Shown: positions 49,684 through 58,466 of the stretch, piece by piece | Position numbering within the stretch: position 1 is the stretch's first letter | How the letters are laid out: every line of letters begins with the position of its first letter | From: Cupriavidus necator | GTDB lineage: Bacteria > Pseudomonadota > Gammaproteobacteria > Burkholderiales > Burkholderiaceae | Reading direction: 5' to 3' | Assembly: GCA_022041995.1 (NCBI GenBank) | Contig: CP074381.1 | Coordinates: 124,001 to 188,000 of the forward strand | Length of the DNA stretch: 64,000 nucleotides | Notes under the pieces: generated by a model | Databases searched by the model: none | What the model saw: the letters and a program-made list of their open reading frames with translations, nothing else | Told to the model about the DNA's origin: nothing | Translations under genes and position numbers: made by a program

Positions 49684-52600
49684 TCAGCGGATTCGTATCC
49701 GTTTGTCCTGCTTGATCACGCTTTCCAGCTCAGCCTTGAGGGCGTCGATAAAGCTCACGATGTCGCGTTGGGTTTCGAGGTAGATGCCGTTGCCCAGCTT
49801 ATTGAATACGCTGGTGGCGGCGACTTCCACTACCGGCTTGGGGGCGGCGACGGGCTTGGCGGCGGGCGCCGGCGAGCGATCTTCCTTGTCCTGGTTGTTT
49901 GGGTTGGCGACCTGAGCCGCCTTTGCCCGCTCCTGCTCGAGCTTGTGCTGGCGTTCGGCCTCGGCTTGGATGGTGCGCTCCAGTTCGAACAGGCCGTCAT
50001 CCAGACGCTCGCCTGCAGTTTGTTCCTGCAGCATGTAGATAGCAGAGATGCTGGTTTCGCTTTCCAGTTCGGCCTTGATCAGTTGCAGTGGGCGCAGTAA
50101 GCGGTTGCTCAGCTCTGGGGTGTCAATGCCGCTCTTGGCGATTTCCGCCTGTAACTGGGCGATCCTTTCATCGACGAGGGTCAGAGCATGATTGCGCTTG
50201 TCGGTGAGGATGGCTGCATTGACGCTTTCGACGGTTTCGACCAGCACAGCGACCTTGTACAGCTGGTCGTAAGGCGCAGCACAATGTTCGATGGCGTGCA
50301 GCTCGGCCAAGGCCTTGCGGGCCCCGTCATCCATGCCCAGCGGCTGTTTGTTCTTTTCAAAGCGGCGCAGGGCCTGCTGGAGTTGCTGCCAGGTGTGCAA
50401 CTGATTGCTGAAGAATTCGTGCAGGTCGCGGTAGTCCTCTTCAAGGTCAAGGAAGTCGTTCTTGTTGTCGATGACGGCCTTGAAGAAGTCGACGCTGTCG
50501 GTATTACCAAGAAGACGTTGTAGGCTGAGGATAGACCGCTCAATGGTGTCCTTGCCAGGGAAACGACCGACATCGGTCTTGCTCTTGTAGCTCTTGAAGT
50601 TTGCCAGCCAGGTATCGAGGTGGCTTCGGTAGAACTCGTGTAGTTCCTTTTCGCCAGCCGGGCCGAGGGCGTTGAACAGATCCTGAGCAAGGTTACGCAT
50701 CTGCCTTAGCAGGGCTTCATCGGTCTGACGCTTTTTCTGTACAGAGATTTCGCGCCGCCGGCGGCTGTTGGTGAGGTAGTCGAAGGCTTCGGGTAGAGGC
50801 AGGCTTGGGCCGGCAACATGGAAGGAGATGCGACTGGTTGCAGCCAGGCGGCCAAGGATCAGCAGGATTTCACCATCCGGCCAGCCATAGGGGCGCTTGT
50901 TGAAGCGTTCAATGATGTCCGCGACCAGCAGGCGGTCATTGCCTGAGGCCCGCAGGGTGATGAACTGTTCGACCTCCTTGATGGCCTGCGGGTTGCCTTC
51001 TTCTCCTTCAAGTGACAGACCAAGCTGAGCGATGTCGTTGCTGTGCAGCAGCGCGTGCAGTTCGCGCTCTGGTTCCTTCTGGAGTACGTGCAGGCAGCTG
51101 AGTTTGGTATAGGTGTTTTCTAGTAGGTACTGGCATGCCTCATCGAACTTATTCTGGATACCATCGCTGGTGAGTTTTAGATGTTGGCCAAGGGCGTAGA
51201 CTTCAGCGCATTCCAGCAGTTCTTCCAGCATCAGGCGCAATCGCTTCTTGCGCTCCTGGTTTTCGCGACCACGGTCGGCAAGGATGCGAGTCAGCTCCGG
51301 TTGGCTGCCGTCGTCGTTGAGGCGGATGAATTTGTTGGTTTTCAGCCAGGTACGGAGCTCAGAGAAGAACTCCTTGTTGTCAGACAATTTGATAAGGGCC
51401 AGGCCTGCCGGTGCTTCGCTGCTTTTGTTGAGGCAACCGGCCTCGCCATATAGAGCGTAATCGAGATCCAGAGGGGAGATCACTTCGACGCGTAGGTCGT
51501 GTTCATAGCGGCCTTCTAGGCTGTGACCATCGAGGAAGCGGCCGATGCTGTAGTCGGTCTTATTGACGCTGTAGCGGAACTTGTTCTTGTCCTTGAGCAG
51601 GTCCTTGTAGATAAGGGTGGAGAGCTCCTTATTCTCGTCCGAGGTGACGATTTCGGTAGCCTTGATTTTGCGGGTGATGTCCCGTTCTTCGTTAGTCAGG
51701 AACGCGAACTGGTCACCGTTGCGGATGATCAAGCTTTCCTTTTCCAGGCGCTGCAAGGTGTCTTCGATGCGTCGGCGCAGGGCAAGCTTGTCTTCGTCCA
51801 CCTGCTCGATAGATAGGGTGACCAGGTTGTCCAACGTGCCCTTGATCAAATCGACATAGCGGATCATGAACAGGGTACGCAGGATCTGTACGTCGAAGGC
51901 ATCGAGCACGCTGTTTTCGCTGGCTTGGTCGATGGTACGTTTGACGGCGGTGTCGAGGAAGCCTTCCACTGCGCCGTAGAAGCTGTGCATTGGCACCAAG
52001 GCACCAATTGCCTTATCGGCAATCGCCATGGCCGCCATCTGGAAGGCGTCGAGCATGGAGCGTTCGCCGTAGGCCAGATGTGCGCCCGTGGCGCCGACCT
52101 TGCGGATTTCCTCGAAGACCTTCTGCACCAGTTGAAAGTGGTAGGGAGCAAAAGGGTAGTTTCTGACGAAGCTTTCCGGACCGTCGAAGTTCTTCAGCGT
52201 TGGACCGGAGCGGTCAAACGTGATCTGGTTGCGCAGGATGTCGCCTTTCTGTGCATACAGGGCGCGCAGTTCAGTGTCAGCTTCCCCCGTTTTGCGCAGT
52301 AGACGCTTCTGGATCACTTCGTCGGTGTTGGAGCTGGACAGGGACAGACGCGTCTTGAAGCGTCCGGCAATTTTGGAGAAGTCGTTGGCTTTGGAGGCAG
52401 ACAACTCGCCGAGTATGGCGTCCATGTCGGCCTGCGAGGTGACAATGATCCAAGCCCGACCCTTGCAGATGGTGCCGAGATTCTCGGTGATGGTCTGCAG
52501 GGTGAGCATAAGGCGGGTGTCGCTACCTATAAACTGGCCAACCTCGTCCACCAGGAACAGTACGCGGTGCTTGGGCGGCTGAGTATCTAGGTATTCCTTG

Positions 52601-53349
52601 ACCCAGCGGCAGAAGTTTTCCACTGAGACGCTGAAGGTTTCCTCGGATTCTTCAAACCACTTGTGCGCGGCCTCTGAGGAGAGGTCGAGGGCCGCAGCCA
52701 ACGCCTGTTCAATGTCGTCTTGGTAGAACTGGTAACCATCACGCTCTTTGGCCCACTCCAGCCCGGCGGCTTCGCTAAAGGCTTGCTTGAAGCGATCGTA
52801 CACACCGCGCTGGCTGAGGTGCCGTTCCATGTGGGCGATGTGTGGGTGGTCTCCGCTGAAGCCCTGGTGCTCATTAAATACGCGCAGGAATACATTAAGA
52901 ATCGGGTTCCCGGCATCGTTGGAGCTGGCCTTGCTGTCGATGTTGAACAGGATTACGTCAGCGGTGTTGGCCACAGCCCTGTCGATGTCGGCGCGAATCA
53001 TCGCATCGCGCAGCTTGTTTGCATCGAAGAAAGACACTGCCTTTTTACTGTTGCCTTGGGCGTCGTGCGCCTCAATGTTGGCCAGCAGGTAGGACAGGGT
53101 TTTCAGAAAATGTGATTTACCCGAGCCGAAGAAGCCGCTGATCCATACTCCAACGCGGTTGGCTATGGAAGGATCGTTGAGGTCGGTGCTGTACGATTCG
53201 AAGAAGCTGCGGAAGTGTTTCTCCAGCTCGTTAGTGACAATGTATTCGTCCAGCTCCTGGTACACGGTGGCGTCGTCGGACTGATCCGCCTTGACTACGC
53301 CATTGATAGGGCGGCCAAGGTCTTTGAAGAAGAGATTTTTTATACTCAT
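49684..53349 (-). CDS. brxC: BREX P-loop ATPase BrxC
   Basis: The 1221-residue protein starts MSIKNLFFKDLGRPINGVVKADQ, typical of BrxC/PglY, and has Walker A GFFGSGKS (residues 72-79) followed by HFLKTLSYLLAN, and Walker B VLFLVDEVGQFIG. Long coiled-coil-like helices fill the second half, with an Ala/Pro/Lys linker near the C-terminus (EQERAKAAQVANPNNQ). BrxC is the large ATPase of the BREX complex. The gene is full length and lies between brxB (19 bases) and pglX (47 bases). An AAGGA site precedes the ATG. Confidence 0.93.
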   Translation of the reverse strand: MSIKNLFFKDLGRPINGVVKADQSDDATVYQELDEYIVTNELEKHFRSFFESYSTDLNDPSIANRVGVWISGFFGSGKSHFLKTLSYLLANIEAHDAQGNSKKAVSFFDANKLRDAMIRADIDRAVANTADVILFNIDSKASSNDAGNPILNVFLRVFNEHQGFSGDHPHIAHMERHLSQRGVYDRFKQAFSEAAGLEWAKERDGYQFYQDDIEQALAAALDLSSEAAHKWFEESEETFSVSVENFCRWVKEYLDTQPPKHRVLFLVDEVGQFIGSDTRLMLTLQTITENLGTICKGRAWIIVTSQADMDAILGELSASKANDFSKIAGRFKTRLSLSSSNTDEVIQKRLLRKTGEADTELRALYAQKGDILRNQITFDRSGPTLKNFDGPESFVRNYPFAPYHFQLVQKVFEEIRKVGATGAHLAYGERSMLDAFQMAAMAIADKAIGALVPMHSFYGAVEGFLDTAVKRTIDQASENSVLDAFDVQILRTLFMIRYVDLIKGTLDNLVTLSIEQVDEDKLALRRRIEDTLQRLEKESLIIRNGDQFAFLTNEERDITRKIKATEIVTSDENKELSTLIYKDLLKDKNKFRYSVNKTDYSIGRFLDGHSLEGRYEHDLRVEVISPLDLDYALYGEAGCLNKSSEAPAGLALIKLSDNKEFFSELRTWLKTNKFIRLNDDGSQPELTRILADRGRENQERKKRLRLMLEELLECAEVYALGQHLKLTSDGIQNKFDEACQYLLENTYTKLSCLHVLQKEPERELHALLHSNDIAQLGLSLEGEEGNPQAIKEVEQFITLRASGNDRLLVADIIERFNKRPYGWPDGEILLILGRLAATSRISFHVAGPSLPLPEAFDYLTNSRRRREISVQKKRQTDEALLRQMRNLAQDLFNALGPAGEKELHEFYRSHLDTWLANFKSYKSKTDVGRFPGKDTIERSILSLQRLLGNTDSVDFFKAVIDNKNDFLDLEEDYRDLHEFFSNQLHTWQQLQQALRRFEKNKQPLGMDDGARKALAELHAIEHCAAPYDQLYKVAVLVETVESVNAAILTDKRNHALTLVDERIAQLQAEIAKSGIDTPELSNRLLRPLQLIKAELESETSISAIYMLQEQTAGERLDDGLFELERTIQAEAERQHKLEQERAKAAQVANPNNQDKEDRSPAPAAKPVAAPKPVVEVAATSVFNKLGNGIYLETQRDIVSFIDALKAELESVIKQDKRIRIR

Positions 53350-53368
53350 GGGATGTTGTCCTTAACGA

Positions 53369-53944
53369 TCAGGGTACCAGTCTGAACGCACGGTAGTAGT
53401 TGTCGCTGGGAATCTTGTTGAACAGGGCCAATGACTGACCCGAGTAATGACCGGGGTAGAAGAGTACCAATGGTTTATGGCCGAGCAGGGCATGCAGTTT
53501 GTTCAGCAAGTTGTGTGCTCGCAGCACGGGCCACACCGAACCCACTCCAGAGACAAGGACGATGTCGTTCTCAGCGGCGCGACTGTGCTCCATCAGGAAG
53601 GGGGCGAATTTGTCCATGTGCAACGGGCCTGACAGGGCCTTGAGGAGGGCCTGATCGCCCTTGGCCTTTTGCATCTGGATGGCCTTTTCAGTGAAATTGC
53701 GCTGGTCCAGATAATCACGCATGGCCAGTAGAAGGTTGATGTGGATTACCTTCTGTTGGCTGTGTTTCTTGTCCAGAAAGCCCTCTAGGAAGCTGAGGTA
53801 TTCGCGCACCTGCAGTTCGTCCTCAGGGGGGTAGTCGAAAATCCAGAATCCGATTTCATTGCCCAGCCCCTGGCTCTTAAGGAATTCCTCGGAAAGTATT
53901 TTGTCCGGGATCTGGTTGAGCCGATTCTGTAGCTGCTGATTCAT
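53369..53944 (-). CDS. brxB: BREX protein BrxB (DUF1788)
   Basis: The 191-residue protein matches BrxB/DUF1788 by length, place and sequence: GFWIFDYPPEDELQVREYL near the N-terminus and DIVLVSGVGSVWPVLRAHNLLN followed by PLVLFYPGHYSGQSLALFNK at the C-terminus. It is essential for type 1 BREX though its biochemical role is unclear. It starts 23 bases after brxA. Confidence 0.9.
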   Translation of the reverse strand: MNQQLQNRLNQIPDKILSEEFLKSQGLGNEIGFWIFDYPPEDELQVREYLSFLEGFLDKKHSQQKVIHINLLLAMRDYLDQRNFTEKAIQMQKAKGDQALLKALSGPLHMDKFAPFLMEHSRAAENDIVLVSGVGSVWPVLRAHNLLNKLHALLGHKPLVLFYPGHYSGQSLALFNKIPSDNYYRAFRLVP

Positions 53945-53967
53945 TCGATCGCTCCTTTGTTCCGCGC

Positions 53968-54588
53968 CTATTGCGCTGTGGCGCTGGATACTTCCAGGCA
54001 GGCTTTGATGCGTTGGCGCTGGCTGTCTTCCAGTAGGACTCTGACTTCTGGCCGCACTAGCAGGTGTTGGAGTTTCATGCTGCGGGTGCTACGCAGCAGG
54101 CCGACCTCAGCGAGCATGCGGTAGATGACCTGCCCCATTTTCTTGCGACTGGACTCGGTCCAGGTTTCGATGGCGGGGTCGCGGTGACTGCGGTCTTCGA
54201 GAAACTCCCCCCAATGGTAGCGCTCCAGCACTTCCGCACGGGTAACGAAGGCGTCCTTGAGTACGGTTTCGATGTACTCAACCAGCAGCAGGTTTCGCTC
54301 AAGCGCAGCGCAGAAAGCCACTTGGGTTGCCAATTCCTCATCACCATCGCGGATGGCTCGCCAGAACGGAGCATCCAGGCGCTCTAGACGTTTGCGTAAC
54401 GCCTGGGCAATGCGCTTGGCCGAGGCGGGGCTACGTATTTGCAGCAAATTCTGTTGCTGAATTGCCTCCTGCCATTGCTCCGGACTGGCGCCACGCAGGA
54501 GCAAATCGGCAATAATGCGGCACTCACGAACTTGTATAGAGCCGCCGATCAGATCGGAGTCGTAGCTGAAGGTCTGCATATGTCTCAC
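53968..54588 (-). CDS. brxA: BREX protein BrxA (DUF1819)
   Basis: The 206-residue protein fits BrxA: FSYDSDLIGGSIQVRECRIIADLLLRGAS at the start and MGQVIYRMLAEVGLLRST near the end. BrxA proteins are small DNA-binding BREX components. The GTG at 54588 overlaps the stop of brxR (GTGA); an ATG at 54579 is an alternative start. It is the first intact gene of the operon after the disrupted regulator. Confidence 0.9.
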   Translation of the reverse strand: MRHMQTFSYDSDLIGGSIQVRECRIIADLLLRGASPEQWQEAIQQQNLLQIRSPASAKRIAQALRKRLERLDAPFWRAIRDGDEELATQVAFCAALERNLLLVEYIETVLKDAFVTRAEVLERYHWGEFLEDRSHRDPAIETWTESSRKKMGQVIYRMLAEVGLLRSTRSMKLQHLLVRPEVRVLLEDSQRQRIKACLEVSSATAQ

Positions 54589-55324
54589 TCGTCCTCGTTA
54601 CCGAACAGGGAAGGCTTCAGTTTGGCTCGGTCGCCTGGTAGCAACTGCAACGGGTGTTCACGTAGACACTCGGTCTCCTGCTCGGTGATAGCGGCCTGAT
54701 AACGCTGTAGGGTGTAGTGGGCCAGAGCTTTGCGGACGGTCAACAGCAAACGCCCCTCGGGCATGCCGAAATCCCGTTCGACCAGCGCTTTTTGTGCGTC
54801 AGTGAGCAGGGTGTTGGGAACCAGAGAAAGAGTGATCCACTCGTGCCAGTGGATGTCGGCCGCGGCTGGCGGTGCGCTTTCATAGCTTGGTTTGGGCGTG
54901 CGGTCGATACGAGATAGCAGAAAATCTCGGAAAGCCTGACGTTTGTGGCACCAGGCTCGCACATGCCAGCGGAAGCCGGTGTAGACCAATGTGTGTGGCG
55001 AAATCACGCGCTCGTTGACCTGAGGATTGGACATTGAAGCGTAGAGAATCCTGAGACTACCGCCATTGCGGCAAGCTTTGATCACTTCGCGCACAACCTC
55101 CGGGCGCACTGCACGGTCGGGCAGTTGGATAGTGGCAACGCTGGGGTGATTTTCCAGTACTTGGGCCATCGCCTTGCTACTTTGGCCGGCGAGCAGGTTC
55201 ATGTATTCATTGATGTGCCCGGAACTCAGCACTGGCTTGAATCCTGCCGCCGGTACATAGCCTTTGACTGCTGGGCTGTGGGTCAACGAGTCTGGGTTGA
55301 ACTCATTGTTAAGTGTCTTGAGTA
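54585..55324 (-). pseudogene. brxR: brxR, 3' fragment: WYL-domain BREX regulator cut by IS630
   Basis: This fragment encodes about 246 residues from LLKTLNNEFNPDSLTHSPAVKGYVP through the WYL region (RILYASMSNPQVNERVISPHTLVYTGFRWHVRAWC) to the C-terminal extension ending LFGNEDE. It lacks the winged-helix DNA-binding domain, which lies on the other side of the insertion sequence (56406-56544). Removing 55325-56405 joins the two parts in frame into a 292-residue protein, the usual BrxR size. BrxR binds the BREX promoter and regulates the operon; here it can no longer bind DNA. The residual frame starts inside the insertion sequence at 55379 and could yield a WYL-only product. Confidence 0.93.
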
Positions 55325-56403
55325 AACCAATTTCACGAATGAAAGTCAGATGCCAGTCACATGAAGAACGAGCTGGCATCGCCGATGAAGTGCACCATCG
55401 AACTGAACGACGTGGAGAAACGAACCTTGGAAGAGCTTGCGCTGCGGCATCCGTATGAAGACTTCAGGGTTAGAGGACAAGGCTTGTTGCTGCTCGGTGC
55501 AGGTCAACGAGTGCACGAGATCGCGACGCAGTTGGATGTGAGCAAGAAGACTGTGTACAACTGGACGAACGCCTGGCGCGAGAAAGGGCTGTGCGGCTTG
55601 CTCAATGGTCATAAGGGAGGCCGCCCCCATTCGCTCTGCGAAGACATGGTTGCCACGGCTGTAGCCGCGGCGCGAGCGCAGTCCATGACGCTCAGACAGA
55701 TTGCGCAGTGCATCGAGGCCGCCAATGGCATGCCGTTGCCCTGCCGCCTTGAAACGTTGGCCGGGGAACTGAAACGGGCAGGCTTTTCGTACAAGCGCGG
55801 CCGATACTCGCTCAAAAAAAACGCGACGAGCAGGAGTTTGCCGTGAAGGCTGCCACGCTCGAGAAATTGCAGCAAGCTGCTCGTGATGGTGCATGTCGTC
55901 TCGTCTATCTTGATGAGGCCGGATTTTCGGCCTCGCCGCCGGTGCAGCGTGGCTGGTCGCCAATTGGCCGACCTCACTGCACGGTTCCCCAACCGCACTG
56001 CAGGCGTTCAGTCTTGGGGGCATTGGATTACGGAGCCAACCGGCTTGTCCACCAGACCAGCAAAGGCAGCATCAAGCGTCCCTTCGTTATTGAGTTCCTG
56101 GAAGAGATTGCTCAAAGTGCCACGCCCGGTCAGCTCACGGTCGTCGTGCTCGACAACGCGAAGATCCATCACGCCATCGAGCAGGATATCCTGGACCGCT
56201 GGCTCTTCGAGCACCGTATGGTTCTCTTTCATCTGCCGCCTTACAGCCCCGAACTCAACCTGATTGAAATCGTCTGGAAACATGCCAAGTACCACTGGCG
56301 ACGCTTCGTCACATGGACCAAAGAAACCATCGATACCGAGATCGAAATTCTCCTCTCCGGCTACGGCTCAAAGTTTGAAATCCGTTTCTCGTGAATACTT
56401 ATA
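55325..56403 (+). mobile_element. IS630-family insertion sequence inside brxR
   Basis: The element is about 1.08 kb and carries one transposase gene. Its ends share TTCACGA as an inverted repeat core (55332-55338 on the plus strand, and 56389-56395 as TCGTGAA). The TA at 55323-55324 and the TA at 56404-56405 fit the TA duplication of IS630 elements; of the TA pairs available, only this one restores the brxR frame. The terminal repeats beyond the core match imperfectly, so the ends could be off by a few bases. Confidence 0.8.
55361..56394 (+). CDS. IS630-family transposase, two overlapping frames
   Basis: The first frame (55361-55846) encodes a helix-turn-helix region (GAGQRVHEIATQLDVSKKTVYNW; LRQIAQCIEAANG). 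The second (55843-56394) has the DDE catalytic part: LVYLDEAGFSASP, VVLDNAKIHHA and PPYSPELNLIEIVWKHAKY. They meet at a run of eight A (55814-55821), where A AAA AAC forms a classical -1 slippery heptamer in the first frame. A -1 shift gives RYSLKKKRDEQEFAVKAATLE and a protein of about 344 residues, the family length. Programmed frameshifting is known for IS630 members; one missing A would have the same effect and cannot be excluded. Confidence 0.88.
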
Positions 56404-56405
56404 TA

Positions 56406-56544
56406 GCTTGATGTCAGCCGAGGCCTGCTGACGGCTGATCCCAAACCAGTCCATGAGCTGCGTAGTAATCAGGCGACCTTCCCAATACGCGACCAGCTCG
56501 ATGGCGCGGAGTCTAAGCAGGGCTTCGTGCTTGAGAATGGACAT
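56406..56544 (-). pseudogene. brxR: brxR, 5' fragment: winged-helix domain
   Basis: From an ATG at 56544 the minus strand reads MSILKHEALLRLRAIELVAYW, then EGRLITTQLMDWFGISRQQASADIK, a winged helix-turn-helix of the BrxR type, and runs into the insertion sequence after 46 codons. The residues continue exactly in the fragment at 54585-55324 when the insertion is removed. The short peptide would be the recognition helix without its dimerising WYL part, so it is not expected to work. Confidence 0.9.
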
Positions 56545-56599
56545 GCAAGTGTGTCAGATACTCTGAAGCACCGATTTTGACTCGTTGCGATTCTGGTGT

Positions 56600-56624
56600 A
56601 AATAACTTTACGGTAAAGTTATTT
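56600..56624. promoter_or_regulatory. Perfect 25-bp palindrome upstream of brxR, probable BrxR operator
   Basis: AAATAACTTTAC (56600-56611), one central G and GTAAAGTTATTT (56613-56624) are perfect inverted repeats with 12-base arms, 56 bases upstream of the brxR start. BrxR homologs are known to bind inverted repeats in the BREX promoter as dimers, so this is the natural operator candidate. A second TTATTTGTTATTT-like run follows. Confidence 0.7.
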
Positions 56625-56639
56625 GTTATTTGTGAGGGT

Positions 56640-57233
56640 GGGCCCCGCTGAAACGATCCCATCCAGCTGGTTGAAGCGTAAGCCCAGGCCCGGTCGGTCC
56701 CGTCGTGGTCCCGTTGTCTTCAAGGCGTGGCAATACGGATAAGGCAGGAACTGCTCGACGAGTTCACGCTGAAGTCAGTTCTTCAGTTGCCACACAATGT
56801 GTTCGCGCCGTATATCGACGTCAGGACCAGCTCTCTTTTTTGAGCGGGGGGACCAACTGAGCAGATCCTGTTCTGCGAGCCGCGACTCGCTGAAGGAGTA
56901 ACCCAAAGCAAGACCAATCCGCTCATTGTATGAATGGCTTTTGCCCTAGCTTTAGTGCGTTAAGACGGGCAAGTCGTTTGCCGAGCTGGCTGAAACGTGT
57001 TGGATCGTTCAGCGGTCCGAGGCGGACGCAACTCTCAATCTCGATCTCCAGAATCCACGCCTAGTGCGTACAAAGCACCCAGGCTGCGGATGGCAGACTG
57101 CATGCGCTCTCGGACTCCTTTGGTTCGCTCGCTTCTCAAATTCGATGAGCCCCGTACTGGCCACAGCCACCATGCATGTTGGTTCCTGCAGTCGTCGGCA
57201 TTACGCTCGGCGTACTACCAGCCTCGTGCGGCC
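56640..57233. other. Gene-poor stretch between BREX promoter and exonuclease gene
   Basis: I see no gene that I can support here. A short minus-strand frame at about 56790-56940 reads protein-like (YNERIGLALGYSFSESRLAEQD) but has no start and stops after about 50 codons; it may be a remnant. The region probably includes old recombination scars of the island. Confidence 0.4.
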
Positions 57234-58037
57234 TCACATGAAAGCGAAGGCGTTCGCGCGCGCATCGTGCAGCGCGTGATGCTCGCCGCCATGCACAGCG
57301 ATGTATTGCGCCACGCGTTCGGCATCGATCTTTAGAAACACGTTTTCATGCCTCCATCCGCGTGGCAACGGTCCGCCGAGCAAATGTGTGACCAGCTCGT
57401 AATCACAATCGGAGTCGTAGCACAGCACAGGCTTGGGCTTGAGTGGTATCGCCAATAGCCACGCCAGAAGCTCGTCGCGCAACTCTTTGAGCGGCATTGA
57501 CCGGCCTGGAAACTGGCCGAGTTGAGGCAGGACGATATCGCGAACGAAGTCGCTGCACAGTGGCCGCTCAAAGTCCGAACGCTCGCCGTAGAACTCGCGC
57601 CCATCCTCGCTCACGATTGCAATGCTGATGAGCCGACTGTCCGTGAAGTCGGTGAACTCGGTGTCGATGAAGTACCGCGTTTTCCAGGGGCTTCGCGGCC
57701 CTTTGGATTCATGTATGGCACGCGCAGACTTGATGATGTCAAGCCTGACCTGCTCGGGCAGCAGGGTCGTCATGGGAGAGGCTTGGCGCAGATGCTGGCC
57801 ACGATCGGACTCTTCCAGAGCCAGCTTCCAATCGCGCTCGGCAATGATGCGCCTCCATTCATCGCGCAGCGGCTTGGAGCGGATGGAGGCCACCGTATCC
57901 CAGCGCTCCAGGATTTCCAGTGCCCGAGCCTCTAGCGACGGATCTGCGCGAACCATCCGCACCGCCTCTTGGTGCATGAGCAAGCTTTGCAGATCTTGCT
58001 TATTCACTGGGTTTTCTCCCTTTCCGGGTCGGGTCAT
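57234..58037 (-). CDS. DEDDh-type 3'-5' exonuclease with extra N-terminal domain
   Basis: The 267-residue protein has an exonuclease domain from about residue 120: ExoI YFIDTEFTD (Asp125, Glu127), ExoII LCYDSDCDYE (Asp208-212 region) and ExoIII HHALHDARANAFAF (His253, Asp258), the DEDDh set that binds two metals. It resembles small 3'-5' exoribonucleases of the Rv2179c/DUF5051 type. Residues 11-115 form a separate charged helical domain (LMHQEAVRMVRADPSLEARAL; RDEWRRIIAERDWKLALEES; RQASPMTTLLP) that I do not recognise with certainty; it looks like a small protein found alone elsewhere, perhaps an antitoxin-like partner. The ATG at 58037 overlaps the stop of the upstream small gene (ATGA), so the two are coupled. 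Confidence 0.75.
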   Translation of the reverse strand: MTRPGKGENPVNKQDLQSLLMHQEAVRMVRADPSLEARALEILERWDTVASIRSKPLRDEWRRIIAERDWKLALEESDRGQHLRQASPMTTLLPEQVRLDIIKSARAIHESKGPRSPWKTRYFIDTEFTDFTDSRLISIAIVSEDGREFYGERSDFERPLCSDFVRDIVLPQLGQFPGRSMPLKELRDELLAWLLAIPLKPKPVLCYDSDCDYELVTHLLGGPLPRGWRHENVFLKIDAERVAQYIAVHGGEHHALHDARANAFAFM

Positions 58038-58285
58038 GCCCCGTCCTCCCCAATCGACTGCTCGATGCGCTGGGCGTCGCGCATGTTGACCGGCCCGTGG
58101 GTGCACATTGACATGATGCCGGCCAGGCCGAGCCGGTACCGATGGTACATCCGTGTCCACGGGTTGTAGAGCGTCACCGACGGGCTCTTTCGCTCAGGGC
58201 GTGGGGTCGGCGCGAACAGTTCATTCAACAGCCGATCCCTGCCATTGTCGTGGGTGCCCATGGCCTTGAATCGATCGTCGCTCAC
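58034..58285 (-). CDS. Small conserved-looking protein of unknown function coupled to the exonuclease
   Basis: The 83-residue product (from GTG at 58285, V-SDDRFKAMGTHDNGRDR) has a GGAGG ribosome site eight bases upstream and overlaps the exonuclease start by four bases. It includes SVTLYNPWTRMYHRYRLGL and ends QRIEQSIGEDGA. No known motif is visible. An ATG at 58309 would add eight residues but lies before the ribosome site. Together with the divergent XRE gene and the exonuclease it forms a three-gene cassette. Confidence 0.6.
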   Translation of the reverse strand: MSDDRFKAMGTHDNGRDRLLNELFAPTPRPERKSPSVTLYNPWTRMYHRYRLGLAGIMSMCTHGPVNMRDAQRIEQSIGEDGA

Positions 58286-58324
58286 GAGGGGTGCCTCCAA
58301 TAGAATCAACGATTTACATTTTGA

Positions 58325-58344
58325 AGTGTTAATCAGGTGTTAAT
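58325..58344. promoter_or_regulatory. Direct repeats in the XRE / small-ORF divergent promoter
   Basis: GTGTTAAT occurs at 58326-58333 and again at 58337-58344, an 11-base step that puts both on the same face of the helix. They lie in the A/T-rich divergent gap 58286-58466 and could be binding sites for the XRE protein. This is a pattern-based guess. Confidence 0.35.
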
Positions 58345-58466
58345 TTTGTCTTATAAATCAATGACTTGAGAGAAAAATTGTACTTGGCATGAAGTCTGGC
58401 ATGTGCTTCAATAGCTGCGTAGTGCCGTTCGCAGCCATACCAAGTACCTTCTCCGGATGTGGTCCA

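Noticed and set aside
41237..55379. Phage exclusion system other than BREX (for example DISARM or type I restriction)
   Set aside because: The gene order, PglX/PglZ pair, DUF1788, DUF1819 and Lon-like gene fit type 1 BREX fully; no HsdR, HsdS or DrmA-like gene is present.
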